Origin: Paenibacillus woosongensis
GTDB lineage: Bacteria; Bacillota; Bacilli; Paenibacillales; Paenibacillaceae
Direction of reading: 5' to 3'
Length of the DNA stretch: 64,000 bases
Assembly: GCF_030122845.1 (NCBI RefSeq)
Contig: NZ_CP126084.1
Span: 3,348,001-3,412,000, forward strand
Positions 25,917-35,306 of this stretch are shown one piece after another (the first letter of the stretch is position 1; the number at the start of each line of letters is the position of its first letter). A program made the translations under genes and the position numbers. The notes beneath the pieces were generated by a model. That model was not told the origin of the DNA. It saw nothing but the letters and a program-made list of their open reading frames with translations, and did not search any database.

Positions 25917-27644
25917 CTAGTCTTCCGCAACGATCTCTGGAAGGAGCAGACGCATAATCTCCCAATTTTCCGGAGTCAGCACGGCATCGCGTCCTTCAGA
26001 TGAATTGGGCGAGAACAGTTTGCCTGTAACCTGCCAATCCGCTCCCCCTTGCAGGCCTGCGGGCAAATATTCATACATTTCTCCTTTGATTCCCAAGGCG
26101 AGCATGACATGCCACTTCATAGCCTGGCTCACCATTTCCCGGGCGGTTGAGGAATGGTAGCTTCTTACCGTCTTCAGCCATATGGCCGGAACCTGATCCA
26201 GCCCCGGAAACAGCTCTTCCCGCTCCAGGCCAGTATCAAATAGGCGATATGAAGAGCGGTCCTCCCCGCAAAATATCCAGCCGCTGCCTCCAGACAGCGG
26301 ATTACCGTTCGGCCCTCCTACCTCGGGCAACTTGGGCAAAGAACCATCCAGCCTCGGGAAAACCCGCGACTCCCCCGGTTCTCCAAGCTCCCTCCCCCAT
26401 TCTTCGAGGGCAAGGGCTACGTTGTCCGGGACGCCCGAAGAGGAGCGCTGCAATTGACGGAGCGCTTCCCGCCAGGAGCGGCCAAGCCGGATCCCTTCGG
26501 CGATGCTCTCTCGCGTAATGCGATACACCGACATGCGGTCCGCATAAATGCATTCGCTAATGGCTTCCAGCTCCCATCGGAAGGCAAAAGACACTTCTGG
26601 GGGCACCATGATTTCAAAATCTGGCTGAACGCAAAAGCCGGATTCCGCCGTTTCACCGTCTTCACCCCAATGCAAAGCGTCCTGCGCCACCCCAAGCCTT
26701 CTTGGCTGATCTATCCAGCGAAAGGCTCGTCCCTCCGCATCATGGCAACCCAGCTCCAGCCAGCCGAAGCCGCACATCGCCTCCAGCCAGCCCCATAGCC
26801 AGCTCCGCCTTTCCTCAGGTGGGTCAAGGCGAAGCAGCCTTTCCTCCTGCAGCCATTGGATAAGCATCTCTATGGAATACCACTCGCCGGGCACGAAAAC
26901 CGGAGATGACATAGCATTAACAAAATGCTGCAGTCCTGCCTCCGCAGGAACATATTTCATTTGAATTCGGCGATACAGCTCTGCGTTCATTCCGTCCACA
27001 TTCTGTTCTAGCCAGAAAGCTATTGCCTGCATATTCAACTGCCACGCTTTTGGAGCCTGAATGATAAGCTCCATATCCAGCAGCAAATCCAGCACGACCG
27101 CCGTTGAAGCCGGAATCGTCTCTTGGTGGGGATAGCCAAGCCCCAAGCCCGTTACGTCTTCGGGCTGCAGCGCTGTTTGCCCGCTTAATTTTGCCAGTGC
27201 CCGTTGGTAAATGTCTCCTTTTGCCGTAACGGGAATACCGTGCTTTGCAATCCAAACGAGGCTGCGGAACAAATCCAGCGCAAGCCCCCGCTTCGCCTCT
27301 TGGATAAGCTTGATTTCGCTGGCGCTGACCGGCTCAAGCTTGGGTTGCATCCATTCACCCTGGAGCAAGTCTGCAATTTCCTGCGGAATGTAGAATAGAC
27401 GCTCACCCCATGAATTACGGGCCGAAGCCATATAGCGATGACGCAGCAATGCCGGAACGGCTGCACGCAAATCGGCCGCCGTGGTCCGGCCCTCGGCGGC
27501 CTTCGGCAGATGCTCCAGCTTGAAGGAGAGCCCGGCGAATCGGCGAAAGATTAAGGATAAGGCTATTTTAGCGGCTGGCGGGAGTCCTTCCGCTCCGCGT
27601 TCGCAGCCCCGCATTTCTTTCGATGTCATGCATTCCCTGTTCAT
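25917..27644 (-). CDS. Helicase-associated protein, partner of XPB-like helicase
   Basis: 575 residues without Walker motifs. The C-terminal half contains the pattern of the helicase-associated domain (Helicase_C_3, as remembered): VQPDFEIMVPPEVSF followed by YRITRESIAEGIRLGRSW. The N-terminal half is helical and winged-helix-like. It begins 2 bp after the XPB stop, and its GGAGGTG ribosome-binding site lies inside the end of that gene, so the two are coupled. I recall the same adjacency in actinobacteria (Rv0861c/Rv0862c). In eukaryotic XPB a related domain is fused to the helicase; here it appears as a separate protein. The biochemical role is unknown; a regulator or adaptor of the helicase is inferred. 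Confidence 0.75.
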   Translation of the reverse strand: MNRECMTSKEMRGCERGAEGLPPAAKIALSLIFRRFAGLSFKLEHLPKAAEGRTTAADLRAAVPALLRHRYMASARNSWGERLFYIPQEIADLLQGEWMQPKLEPVSASEIKLIQEAKRGLALDLFRSLVWIAKHGIPVTAKGDIYQRALAKLSGQTALQPEDVTGLGLGYPHQETIPASTAVVLDLLLDMELIIQAPKAWQLNMQAIAFWLEQNVDGMNAELYRRIQMKYVPAEAGLQHFVNAMSSPVFVPGEWYSIEMLIQWLQEERLLRLDPPEERRSWLWGWLEAMCGFGWLELGCHDAEGRAFRWIDQPRRLGVAQDALHWGEDGETAESGFCVQPDFEIMVPPEVSFAFRWELEAISECIYADRMSVYRITRESIAEGIRLGRSWREALRQLQRSSSGVPDNVALALEEWGRELGEPGESRVFPRLDGSLPKLPEVGGPNGNPLSGGSGWIFCGEDRSSYRLFDTGLEREELFPGLDQVPAIWLKTVRSYHSSTAREMVSQAMKWHVMLALGIKGEMYEYLPAGLQGGADWQVTGKLFSPNSSEGRDAVLTPENWEIMRLLLPEIVAED

Positions 27645-27646
27645 GC

Positions 27647-29380
27647 TTAAAGCACCTCCGACTGGGAAGCATCATCTTGAAAGATAGCTTCATCACGGCG
27701 AATCATGTATGCATAGCCCTGCTCGACAAGAAAGAGCTGACGGCGCAGGGCAAAATGCTGCTCCCTGCTGTCCGCGGAAACCAAGCTATAGAAATATGCC
27801 TTTTCTCCCGTCGCCTTCGGCCGCAGTAACCGGCCGAGCCGCTGCGCTTCCTCCTGTCTTGAGCCGAAGCTGCCTGAGATCTGCACGGCCACTGACGCAT
27901 CCGGCAGATCTACGGCAAAATTGGCTACTTTGGAAACGACAAGTACTTGAATCTGCCGTTCGCGAAACGCCTGGAACAGCCGGACTCGCTCCTCCTGCGG
28001 GGTACTGCCTGTAATAAGCGGTGCCTGAAGCACGCATGCTGCCTGGGCAAGCTGCTGTAAATATTGGCCGATGACGAGGATTTGCCGGCCTTCATGCAAG
28101 CGCAGCAACCGCTCCAGCCAGGCGGTCTTCCGGGAATTTTCGGATGCGATTCTAAACTTCTCGCGCCCTTGCGCGGCTTCATACTTTTCCCTTAAGGACG
28201 GGGCCATCGCAACCTGAATCTCCTGGCATTCGACCCTGGCGATATACCCGGTTCGCTCCAATTCGCGCCAAGGCACCTCATAAAGTTTAGGTCCGATCAG
28301 CGAGAAGACATCCCGCTCGCAGCCGTCTTCCCGGACGAGCGTAGCCGTCAGCCCGAGGCGCCGGGTCGCTTGAATATCAGCCGTAGCCCGGAATACGGGA
28401 GCCGGGAGCAGGTGCACCTCATCGTAAATGATCAGTCCCCAATCTCTTTCGTTGAATAAGCGCATATGCTGAAAATCGCCGTCTTTTTTCGTGCGGTGGG
28501 TTAAAATTTGATATGTTGAAACGGTAACCGGACGTACCTGCTTCTTGTCGCCGGAATATTCCCCGATCTGTTCGGACGTCAGCGTCGTCTTCTGGCAAAT
28601 CTCAGTAATCCATTGCCGTACGGAGGTTACATTCGAGGTCAGGATCAGCGTTTCGCATTGCAAGCGCTCCAGTGCGGCAAGCCCTACTATCGTCTTTCCA
28701 GCCCCGCACGGCAGCACGATCACTCCGCTTCCGCCATGTCCCGCCTGCCCTTCGGCCGGATTCACCCGGCCGGCAAACGCATCGACGCCTGCTGCCTGGT
28801 AATCCCTCAGTGCAAATGGTTGGCCATCCCCAGCCACGCTCCTTAGAGCGACCGGCAATGTATGTCCGCGATGGTACCCCGCTTCATCGATGACGGGATA
28901 ACCTAGACGTGCCGCCTCCTGCTTCAGCAGGCCGCGAAACACCGCTGGAAAGCACAGCCGGAATCCGTCCCGCTGCAGCCTGAAAGAAGCCAGCGACGGT
29001 TCCCTCTCCAACTGATCCAGCAGGGCCGGGTTCGAGTAACGAAGCTCAAGATAGAGCATGCCTGGAGCACCGTCTGTTCGAATTAAAGCCAGAGAGCCGT
29101 AACGAGACATCCACATGCGGATGTCGGAAAGCACCTTACCCGGTACCTCCCATCTCGACAGGCAGCACAGCATCTCCACGACATCGTCCACCGTTTGGCC
29201 ACTCGCTGCAGCATTCCATAAAGATAGCGGCGTAATTCGGTATGTATGAAACATGGCCGGACTTTTGACGAGTTCTGCAAAGAGAGCCAGCTTGTTTTTG
29301 GCCTGTTCGAAGCCGGGATGCCCCTTCTCCAGAAGAACCGTAAAATCACGCTGCACGATGCACGCTCCCGTTCCGTTCAT
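27647..29380 (-). CDS. XPB/Ssl2-family DNA helicase
   Basis: 577 residues from the ATG at 29380 (MNGTGACIVQRDF), which has AGGAGG nine bases upstream; a longer frame from 29440 overlaps a terminator. It is a superfamily 2 helicase: Walker A PCGAGKTIVG near residue 230, DEVH box (IIYDEVHLLPAPVFR), motif III LGLTATLVREDG containing the RED residues typical of XPB, and motif VI region QEEAQRLGRLLRPK. XPB proteins unwind or translocate on DNA in nucleotide excision repair and, in eukaryotes, transcription. Bacterial members are scattered, so gain by transfer is possible. Co-transcribed with the helicase-associated gene downstream. Confidence 0.88.
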   Translation of the reverse strand: MNGTGACIVQRDFTVLLEKGHPGFEQAKNKLALFAELVKSPAMFHTYRITPLSLWNAAASGQTVDDVVEMLCCLSRWEVPGKVLSDIRMWMSRYGSLALIRTDGAPGMLYLELRYSNPALLDQLEREPSLASFRLQRDGFRLCFPAVFRGLLKQEAARLGYPVIDEAGYHRGHTLPVALRSVAGDGQPFALRDYQAAGVDAFAGRVNPAEGQAGHGGSGVIVLPCGAGKTIVGLAALERLQCETLILTSNVTSVRQWITEICQKTTLTSEQIGEYSGDKKQVRPVTVSTYQILTHRTKKDGDFQHMRLFNERDWGLIIYDEVHLLPAPVFRATADIQATRRLGLTATLVREDGCERDVFSLIGPKLYEVPWRELERTGYIARVECQEIQVAMAPSLREKYEAAQGREKFRIASENSRKTAWLERLLRLHEGRQILVIGQYLQQLAQAACVLQAPLITGSTPQEERVRLFQAFRERQIQVLVVSKVANFAVDLPDASVAVQISGSFGSRQEEAQRLGRLLRPKATGEKAYFYSLVSADSREQHFALRRQLFLVEQGYAYMIRRDEAIFQDDASQSEVL

Positions 29381-29425
29381 CCCATAAAGCCTCCTTATTC
29401 CTTCCAAAAGTCTGTGATATGGAAA

Positions 29426-29460
29426 AGAAGAAGCCCGCAAGCATGATGCGAACCTCTTCT
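29426..29460 (-). terminator. Intrinsic terminator of the CBS gene
   Basis: A 14-bp stem with three G-U pairs and a seven-base loop (29426-29439 with 29447-29460), followed by a short T stretch on the minus strand. Confidence 0.75.
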
Positions 29461-29481
29461 CTTAAATTGGCCTTAGCATGA

Positions 29482-29904
29482 CTAGTGGACTTGGTGGGAA
29501 ATATCGCTCAGCGCATCGCCGGCTTCATCCGCAAAATTGTTGCGTACAGCCATATCCCCAAGCGACACGATCCCGATGAGCCGTTCTCCTTCTGTAACCG
29601 GCAGGCGGCGAATTTGCTGCTCCGCCATCATATCCGCAGCCTCGTCAACCGGCGTGTCCGGCGAAGCGCAGCGGATGCCCCGTGTCATAACCGTCTCTAC
29701 GGCTGTAGAACCCGGATGCTTCTCCGCAATCGCCCGAATGACGAGATCACGGTCGGTAATAACTCCGATCAGCCGGTCTCCATTTTCGACGACGGGAATG
29801 AAGCCTGTATCATTGTTTTTCATTTTTACCGCAACCTCATAGATATTGTCCTTTGGCGATACGGTAACTACTTGGTCAGTCATGATATCCTTTACTTTTC
29901 TCAT
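29482..29904 (-). CDS. Two-CBS-domain protein
   Basis: 140 residues made only of two CBS domains (about 7-60 and 72-125; TGFIPVVENGDRLIGVITDRD and IRRLPVTEGERLIGIVSLGD). Such pairs bind adenine nucleotides and act as energy or stress sensors; some resemble B. subtilis YhcV. GGAGGG lies before the ATG. It is a single-gene unit ended by a terminator. Confidence 0.9.
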   Translation of the reverse strand: MRKVKDIMTDQVVTVSPKDNIYEVAVKMKNNDTGFIPVVENGDRLIGVITDRDLVIRAIAEKHPGSTAVETVMTRGIRCASPDTPVDEAADMMAEQQIRRLPVTEGERLIGIVSLGDMAVRNNFADEAGDALSDISHQVH

Positions 29905-29962
29905 TATGCCATCCCTCCATCATCTAGATTTCCTAGGAGGGAGCTATATTATGCATGATCCT

Positions 29963-31132
29963 TCAAATGCTGCTTTCTTGATAAGCTTCCGCCATCGCGA
30001 TCAAAAGGCTTGCCGCATGCAGCATCGCCTTTTCATCGATATCAAATTTTGGATGGTGGTGCGGATACATCGCATTCTTCTCCGGATTTCCGGCTCCTAC
30101 AAGCATGAAGCAGCCGGGAACCCGCTGCAAATAGTAAGCAAAATCCTCGGCAGGCATAATTTGCGGAGAGAGCTCGCTTGACAGCCCGGTCTCCCGCTCC
30201 GCAACCTCCCGAAACCTCTCATATTCCTCCGGATGATTGACCAGGCTCGGATAGCCGGTCATATAATCGACCGTCACGCCCGCCCCATAAGCCTGTGCCG
30301 TCCCTTCAGTCAGCTGCTCGATCCGTTCGCGGATTATCCTGCGGGTCTCCTCTTGGAAGCATCGGACCGTACCGGCCAATCGGCATGTGTCGGCAATGAC
30401 ATTCTGAGCCGTCCCCCCATGAATGGAGCCGATCGTCACGACAGCGGGATCCAGCGGATTGACTGAACGGCTGACGACACTCTGCAGCTGGAGAACAAGC
30501 GCTGCCCCGGCAACAACGCTGTCCACCGCGGCATGCGGCATGCCACCATGGCCTCCGCGGCCTGACAGCTCGATGAAGAATTCATCGGTCGAGGCCATCA
30601 TCGGCCCGGGCCGGCTGGCCGCCGCGCCTACCGGGATTGGCGTCCACAAATGCACGCCGTAAATCACGTCCACGCCATCCAGCGCCCCGGCCTCAATCAT
30701 GGACAGTGCCCCGCCCGGACAGACCTCCTCCGCCGGCTGAAAGATGAGCCGGATTTCGCCCTGAAGCGTCTCTCTCCGGGTGCTGAAATATTCGGCAACC
30801 CCGAGCAGAACGGCCGTATGGCCGTCATGTCCACACGCATGCATAACGCCGGGAACCAAAGACGCATATTCGCACGTCTTCTCGTCCTGTATCGGCAGTG
30901 CATCCATATCAGCACGCAGCGCAACCGTCTTCCCCGGCAAATGGCCGCGAACGGTGCCTACAACCCCGTTCCCTCCGATCCCCACCGCTGCATCAATGCC
31001 CAGCTTCTTTAGCTCATCAGCGATGTATGCCGCCGTTTTCTGTTCCTTGAACGACAATTCCGGGTGGCGGTGCAAATACCGTCTCCGCTCCACCATAGCC
31101 GGAAACAATGATTTTAGCGTTTCCTCTCTCAT
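29963..31132 (-). CDS. M20 family amidohydrolase / aminoacylase-like peptidase
   Basis: 389 residues of the M20D (hippurate hydrolase, N-acyl-amino-acid amidohydrolase) type. Metal ligands lie in HACGHDGH, the catalytic Glu in QPAEEVCPGG, and the C-terminal ligands in MPAEDFAYY and HHPKFDID. The dimerisation insert (SGRGGHGGMPH) is present. Substrate cannot be told from sequence; N-acetyl-diaminopimelate or N-acyl amino acids are common. It is divergent from yugN-ftsW across 221 bp. Confidence 0.88.
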   Translation of the reverse strand: MREETLKSLFPAMVERRRYLHRHPELSFKEQKTAAYIADELKKLGIDAAVGIGGNGVVGTVRGHLPGKTVALRADMDALPIQDEKTCEYASLVPGVMHACGHDGHTAVLLGVAEYFSTRRETLQGEIRLIFQPAEEVCPGGALSMIEAGALDGVDVIYGVHLWTPIPVGAAASRPGPMMASTDEFFIELSGRGGHGGMPHAAVDSVVAGAALVLQLQSVVSRSVNPLDPAVVTIGSIHGGTAQNVIADTCRLAGTVRCFQEETRRIIRERIEQLTEGTAQAYGAGVTVDYMTGYPSLVNHPEEYERFREVAERETGLSSELSPQIMPAEDFAYYLQRVPGCFMLVGAGNPEKNAMYPHHHPKFDIDEKAMLHAASLLIAMAEAYQESSI

Positions 31133-31291
31133 GGACTTCCACTTCCTTCTTCATCAATCACGCATCAAACTGCCGGCAGCATGCCCGCCGGCATACGATA
31201 TGTATTATTGTAGCAGAAAAATCAGCGCCCTCAATATAGGGCAAATCACGATAAACAGCGTCCCTTCACCCTTTTGAAGCGTTTCCTATGC

Positions 31292-31320
31292 TTGCACAAG
31301 TGGTGGAAACATAATATCAT
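31292..31320 (+). promoter_or_regulatory. SigA-type promoter of yugN-ftsW
   Basis: TTGCAC at 31292-31297 and TATCAT at 31315-31320, spacing 17 bases; the transcript would start near 31327, just before the AGGAGG of yugN. Confidence 0.6.
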
Positions 31321-31353
31321 GGGAGAAGAACTTTTAAGGAGGCATTTTACACG

Positions 31354-31695
31354 ATGATTCTCGAAAATACCGGTTTGAACGGATTAAAGAGCGACTTGTC
31401 CTATTTGGACGAATCCGCAGAGAAAGTCGGGTTTATTCGCTGGCAATGGGAATATTACCGGGCTACATACGATTACAAAATAGAAGCAAATGATAACGAG
31501 TACTTCCTTCGCATTAACACGCGGGCTGTAGAGGGCAAATTGGAGCGTCCGGACACGGTTCTGGAAATTGAAGCGGTCTATATCGGACGGGCTACATTCC
31601 CGCACGGGCTGGAATACGAATCGGAAATTCCGTCATTCGTACAAAAGACGGCCAACCTAAAGCTAACCGAACTGAAGCAGCTTCTAGAGGCATAA
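31354..31695 (+). CDS. YugN-like family protein
   Basis: 113 residues beginning MILENTGLNGLKSDLSYLD, the pattern of the YugN-like family of Bacillales. AAGGAGG lies upstream. No signal peptide or membrane segment. Function unknown. It is followed after 10 bp by the ftsW-type gene, so the two form an operon. Confidence 0.85.
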   Translation: MILENTGLNGLKSDLSYLDESAEKVGFIRWQWEYYRATYDYKIEANDNEYFLRINTRAVEGKLERPDTVLEIEAVYIGRATFPHGLEYESEIPSFVQKTANLKLTELKQLLEA

Positions 31696-31705
31696 GGAAT
31701 TTGGC

Positions 31706-32950
31706 ATGAGAGACAGCAAATCAGAGCCCAAACGCGGAGCTCCCGATTTTCAACTGCTCATCCTCACCCTGTTATTGGTTGGCTTCGGGATCGTCATGGT
31801 TTTCAGTTCCAGCTCCAGCATTACTTTGGTAAGTGAAAAATTTGGTTATGATTTGATGTACTTTACGAAACGTCAAATAGCTTTTGGAGGAGTCGGCCTG
31901 ATCCTCATGTTCATTACGATGAACATTCCTTATGACAAATTCAAGAAGCTTTTTGTTCCGGTTTTTATTGTAACTATTATTATGCTTATGCTTGTTCCAT
32001 TTTTAGCTGACGATATCTTTGGGGCAAGAAGCTGGTTTATGATCTTCGGCCTCGGCGTTCAACCTACCGAGCTGGCGAAAATTGCTACGATCCTTTATCT
32101 GGCTGCTCTGATTTCAAAGAAAGGGGATCGTTTTCGGGATTTAAGAACAGGCTATATTCCCGTGATGGTCATCGTCGGATTTGTGGCTGGTCTTATCATG
32201 CTGCAGCCCGATTTTGGCTCATGCATGATTCTGGTCGCTACCGCAGGCCTGATTATATTTGCCGGCGGAGCAAATTTGAAACATATTTTAGGTTCTATCG
32301 CTTTGCTTATCCTTGGAGCCAGCATCGTACTCGGTGCCGGCGCCCTTTTAGAGCAAATTAATCCAAGCGAGAAACAAGCAGGCAGCAACTATAAAGTAGG
32401 ACGAATTACATCATTCATTAACCCTTGGGAGGATCCGCAGCACACAGGATATAACATTATCCATTCCTTAACTGCGCTAGGACATGGCGGCTTAACAGGA
32501 GCAGGATTCGGCCAAGGCATTCAGAAGCTGCATTACCTCCCGAATTCCTATAATGACTTTATATTCTCAGTCATTGGTGAAGAATTCGGTTTCATTGGAA
32601 GCATTATTTTCCTATTGTTATACACCTATTTTATATGGAGGGGACTGCTGGTCTCACTCCGCTGCTCCAGTACGTTCGGCTTGCTGACCGGCGTTGGGAT
32701 TATGGGACTCATCGCCATCCAGGCCTTCGTTAATATCGGAGGCGTAACGCGAACGATCCCCATTACCGGCGTAACCCTGCCATTCATCAGCTACGGCGGC
32801 TCCTCCCTGCTGGTCATGATGGGAGCAATGGGCATTGTCCTCAGCATCTCGCGCGACTCCTCCCTGCCTGCAAAGCAGGAACGAACCAAATCGGTCGTTG
32901 TAAAGGATCCATCGTATGAGCTGAGCCATCCGAGACGCCGCCATTTATAG
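31706..32950 (+). CDS. ftsW: FtsW/RodA/SpoVE family (SEDS) peptidoglycan polymerase
   Basis: 414 residues with about ten transmembrane helices. SEDS hallmarks are present: MVFSSSSSITLVS near the N-terminus, FGARSWFMIFGLGVQPTEL, the large extracellular loop with NSYNDFIFSVIGEEFGFIG, and PITGVTLPFISYGGSSLLV near the end. SEDS proteins polymerise lipid II with a cognate class B PBP. I cannot distinguish FtsW from SpoVE with certainty. No class B PBP is nearby. Ends at a strong bidirectional terminator. Confidence 0.88.
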   Translation: MRDSKSEPKRGAPDFQLLILTLLLVGFGIVMVFSSSSSITLVSEKFGYDLMYFTKRQIAFGGVGLILMFITMNIPYDKFKKLFVPVFIVTIIMLMLVPFLADDIFGARSWFMIFGLGVQPTELAKIATILYLAALISKKGDRFRDLRTGYIPVMVIVGFVAGLIMLQPDFGSCMILVATAGLIIFAGGANLKHILGSIALLILGASIVLGAGALLEQINPSEKQAGSNYKVGRITSFINPWEDPQHTGYNIIHSLTALGHGGLTGAGFGQGIQKLHYLPNSYNDFIFSVIGEEFGFIGSIIFLLLYTYFIWRGLLVSLRCSSTFGLLTGVGIMGLIAIQAFVNIGGVTRTIPITGVTLPFISYGGSSLLVMMGAMGIVLSISRDSSLPAKQERTKSVVVKDPSYELSHPRRRHL

Positions 32951-32957
32951 CAAGAAC

Positions 32958-32992
32958 GAAAGAAGACTACGGGATCCCCGTAGTCTTCTTTC
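32958..32992. terminator. Bidirectional terminator between ftsW and the Asp23 gene
   Basis: Perfect 16-bp stem (GAAAGAAGACTACGGG and its complement) with a three-base loop between convergent genes; the stem itself ends in a T/C-rich run on the plus strand. Confidence 0.85.
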
Positions 32993-33051
32993 TTCCATAC
33001 CGGTTCGGTTCTGAAATTCTCGAACGATCTATGTACCGTCACGCTGCACGA

Positions 33052-33414
33052 TCAGATTTCATCATCCTTGAATGCAACGCCTTCAACTTTCACATTGACT
33101 TCCACGGTTTTAAGTCCTGTCATGCTTTCGACCGCTTCACGAACATTTTGCTGAAGCATCCGGCACACCTCGTGAATCGGCGTCTCGTACAGCACAATAA
33201 TACGGAGATCAATTGCCGCTTCCAACTGACCGACTTCTACGGTGACGCCCTTTTGCACATTTTTGCCGCTTAACCGCTTCGCCCAGCCTTCGGACAAGCC
33301 GCCAGACATAGCCGCGATTCCCGGCGTTTCCAGGGCCGCCATCCCGGCGATTTTTGCAACGACGTCGTCTGAAATTCGAATAAGCCCATTATCTAACTGT
33401 AATTGTTCGGTCAT
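33052..33414 (-). CDS. Asp23/Gls24 family envelope stress protein
   Basis: 120 residues from the ATG at 33414 (MTEQLQLDNGLIRISDDVV), with AGGAGG eight bases upstream; the longer open frame adds an AT-rich, non-conserved extension. The family core is visible (VVAKIAGMAALETPGIAAMSG, VNVKVEGVAF). Asp23 proteins are cytoplasmic but sit at the membrane and respond to alkaline or envelope stress. Resembles YloU of B. subtilis. Divergent from the exchanger gene. Confidence 0.88.
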   Translation of the reverse strand: MTEQLQLDNGLIRISDDVVAKIAGMAALETPGIAAMSGGLSEGWAKRLSGKNVQKGVTVEVGQLEAAIDLRIIVLYETPIHEVCRMLQQNVREAVESMTGLKTVEVNVKVEGVAFKDDEI

Positions 33415-33564
33415 GGTCAATTCCTCCTTCAACCTCATTATATTTATTGTAATTCCTATGCTGCTGTAAAGCAAATGTGGAATATTCTTTTGGTGTATCG
33501 TTTTTATTTTACCCAAATTGGTTATATTGAGTTTGATATATTCACGCAAAGCCGAGGTGCCAAT

Positions 33565-34686
33565 ATGCGAAAATATGTATCGCCAAGCCTGTTGATCATT
33601 TTCTTTATTTTAAGCGCCGCAGGGCATTACGCACACTGGCCGGCCACCCTGCAGTTTATCATTTCCGCCGTTGCTGTCATTTTTGTTGCCGGATTTCTGG
33701 GAAAAGCGACCGAAAGCGTAGCTCATTATGCCGGACAGCGCCTGGGCGGATTTCTGAACGCAACCTTCGGGAACGCTGCGGAGCTGATCATCGGCATTCT
33801 GCTCGTTCGCGAAGGATTATTCGACATGGTCAAAGCGAGCATTACCGGCTCGATTATCGGAAATCTGCTGCTTGTCCTCGGTTTAAGCCTGTTCGCTGGC
33901 GGATTAAAGCATAAAATACAACGGTACAACGTATCACTGGCGGGCATGAACGGCTCGTTGATGATCGTGGCGATTATCGCCTTGTTTGTACCAGCTATTT
34001 TCCTGCAGACGCACGTCCTCCATGAAGAGGACCGGACTGCGCTTAGCCTCGTCGTCGCCGGAATCCTCATCGCTTCCTATTTGCTATGGCTCGTCTTCTC
34101 CATGATTACGCATAAGGATTATTTGGCCGATGTCACGGAAGCCGGCAAAGGAGCGGACAATGGAGCTGCCGCCGAAACAGACAGCATCGCCCTGGCTACT
34201 GCAGGGGGCTCGCATGAATTGCCGCCCGCATGGTCCAAAGGCAAATCGATCACGTATCTCGTCCTGGCAACGATCATGGTCGCTTTTGTCAGCGAATGGC
34301 TCGTTGGAACATTGGATACGTTCACAGAGCGTTTCGGTCTTAGCGAAATATTTGTCGGTGCCTTCGTTGTCGCTATCGTCGGGAACGCAGCAGAACACAG
34401 CGCAGCCATTTTACTCGCCATGAAAAATAAGATCGGCGCCTCCGTAGAAATCGCCGTGGGCAGCAGTCTGCAAATCGCTTTGTTCGTTGCTCCGGTGCTG
34501 ATTTTTGTCAGTCACCTCTTCGGCCGGCCGATGGACATCGTGTTCACTGTAATTGAGCTTGCAGCCATTGGCGTGTCCGTCTTCATCGCCAAATCGATTA
34601 CTCAGGACGGACAGACGAACTGGTATGAGGGCCTGCTCCTGATTGCTGTCTATGCAATTCTGGGGGTCTCGTTCTACCTCGTATAA
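33565..34686 (+). CDS. Calcium/proton (cation) exchanger, CaCA family
   Basis: 373 residues from the ATG at 33565 (MRKYVSPSLLIIFFILSAAG) with GAGGTG upstream; a longer frame from 33403 runs over the divergent promoter. About ten to eleven membrane helices. Both alpha repeats are clear: GNAAELIIGILLVREG in the first half and GNAAEHSAAILLAMKNK in the second, the acidic Glu residues being the ion ligands. Proton-coupled export of Ca2+ or other cations is inferred, complementing the P-type Ca2+ pump at 16.7 kb. No Mn2+ riboswitch-like leader is seen. Confidence 0.9.
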   Translation: MRKYVSPSLLIIFFILSAAGHYAHWPATLQFIISAVAVIFVAGFLGKATESVAHYAGQRLGGFLNATFGNAAELIIGILLVREGLFDMVKASITGSIIGNLLLVLGLSLFAGGLKHKIQRYNVSLAGMNGSLMIVAIIALFVPAIFLQTHVLHEEDRTALSLVVAGILIASYLLWLVFSMITHKDYLADVTEAGKGADNGAAAETDSIALATAGGSHELPPAWSKGKSITYLVLATIMVAFVSEWLVGTLDTFTERFGLSEIFVGAFVVAIVGNAAEHSAAILLAMKNKIGASVEIAVGSSLQIALFVAPVLIFVSHLFGRPMDIVFTVIELAAIGVSVFIAKSITQDGQTNWYEGLLLIAVYAILGVSFYLV

Positions 34687-34730
34687 CGCCGTAAGAACGT
34701 CAGGGCGGCCATCACAGCGAAACAAACAAA

Positions 34731-34770
34731 GAAAGCGTACATCCCGGCGATAACGGGATTGTACGCTTTC
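34731..34770. terminator. Bidirectional terminator between cation exchanger and ylaN
   Basis: Hairpin with arms GAAAGCGTACA.CCCG and CGGG..TGTACGCTTTC; a T-rich tract follows on the minus strand. Confidence 0.8.
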
Positions 34771-34801
34771 TGTGGTATGTAAGCCTGTTTCTATTAACAG
34801 G

Positions 34802-35089
34802 CTACTCTTTATTATTCATCGCTTCGTATAACAGGGCCAAATTCCGCTCTAGCTTGTTCAAAATTTGTTTGCCTGTTGACTCTTGAATGAGCCCGACACG
34901 AACCGCGTAGTCAACCTGTCTGGAGAAACCATACATCTGGGTATCCAATACTTCCTCATAGAGAGGGCAGTAACGCGTAGCCAGGTTCTCCATCTGCACT
35001 TCGATCAGCTTCTGTATTTTATCCGCATCTTCCTGCAGAAGATTTAATGCTTTCAGATTCAGTTGCTCCTGCAAATCAGATGAAGTCAT
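34802..35089 (-). CDS. ylaN: YlaN family protein (DUF1507), Fur-associated iron protein
   Basis: 95 residues with the family signature [20 protein letters not shown] and [20 protein letters not shown]. In B. subtilis and Staphylococcus aureus YlaN has been reported to bind iron and to interact with Fur, relieving repression. The conserved Cys/Glu cluster (CPLYEEV) is kept. Single-gene unit with a terminator after it. Confidence 0.9.
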   Translation of the reverse strand: MTSSDLQEQLNLKALNLLQEDADKIQKLIEVQMENLATRYCPLYEEVLDTQMYGFSRQVDYAVRVGLIQESTGKQILNKLERNLALLYEAMNNKE

Positions 35090-35256
35090 GTTTCTTCCCC
35101 CCTATGTCCCTAAAGTCGATCACTCATCTACTCTATTCTTAATATTAGACGAAATCGAAAGCCAATACAAGAACCTCTCTAAATAATCCCTTTCCCAAGT
35201 CTCCCCAATTGGGTAAGACGTTTCGCACATCCCGGAATGATACTTCTAATATGTTC

Positions 35257-35292
35257 AAAAAAGCACCCTTGCCTGCATCGGCAAGAGTGCTT
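35257..35292 (-). terminator. Intrinsic terminator of the HPr-like gene
   Basis: Hairpin AAGCAC.CTTGCC / GGCAAG.GTGCTT followed by six T on the minus strand. Confidence 0.9.
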
Positions 35293-35306
35293 CTTCGAAT
35301 GAGCGA

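Noticed and set aside
33415..33549. N-terminal extension of the Asp23 protein
   Set aside because: AT-rich, no conservation remembered, and AGGAGG directly precedes the internal ATG at 33414.
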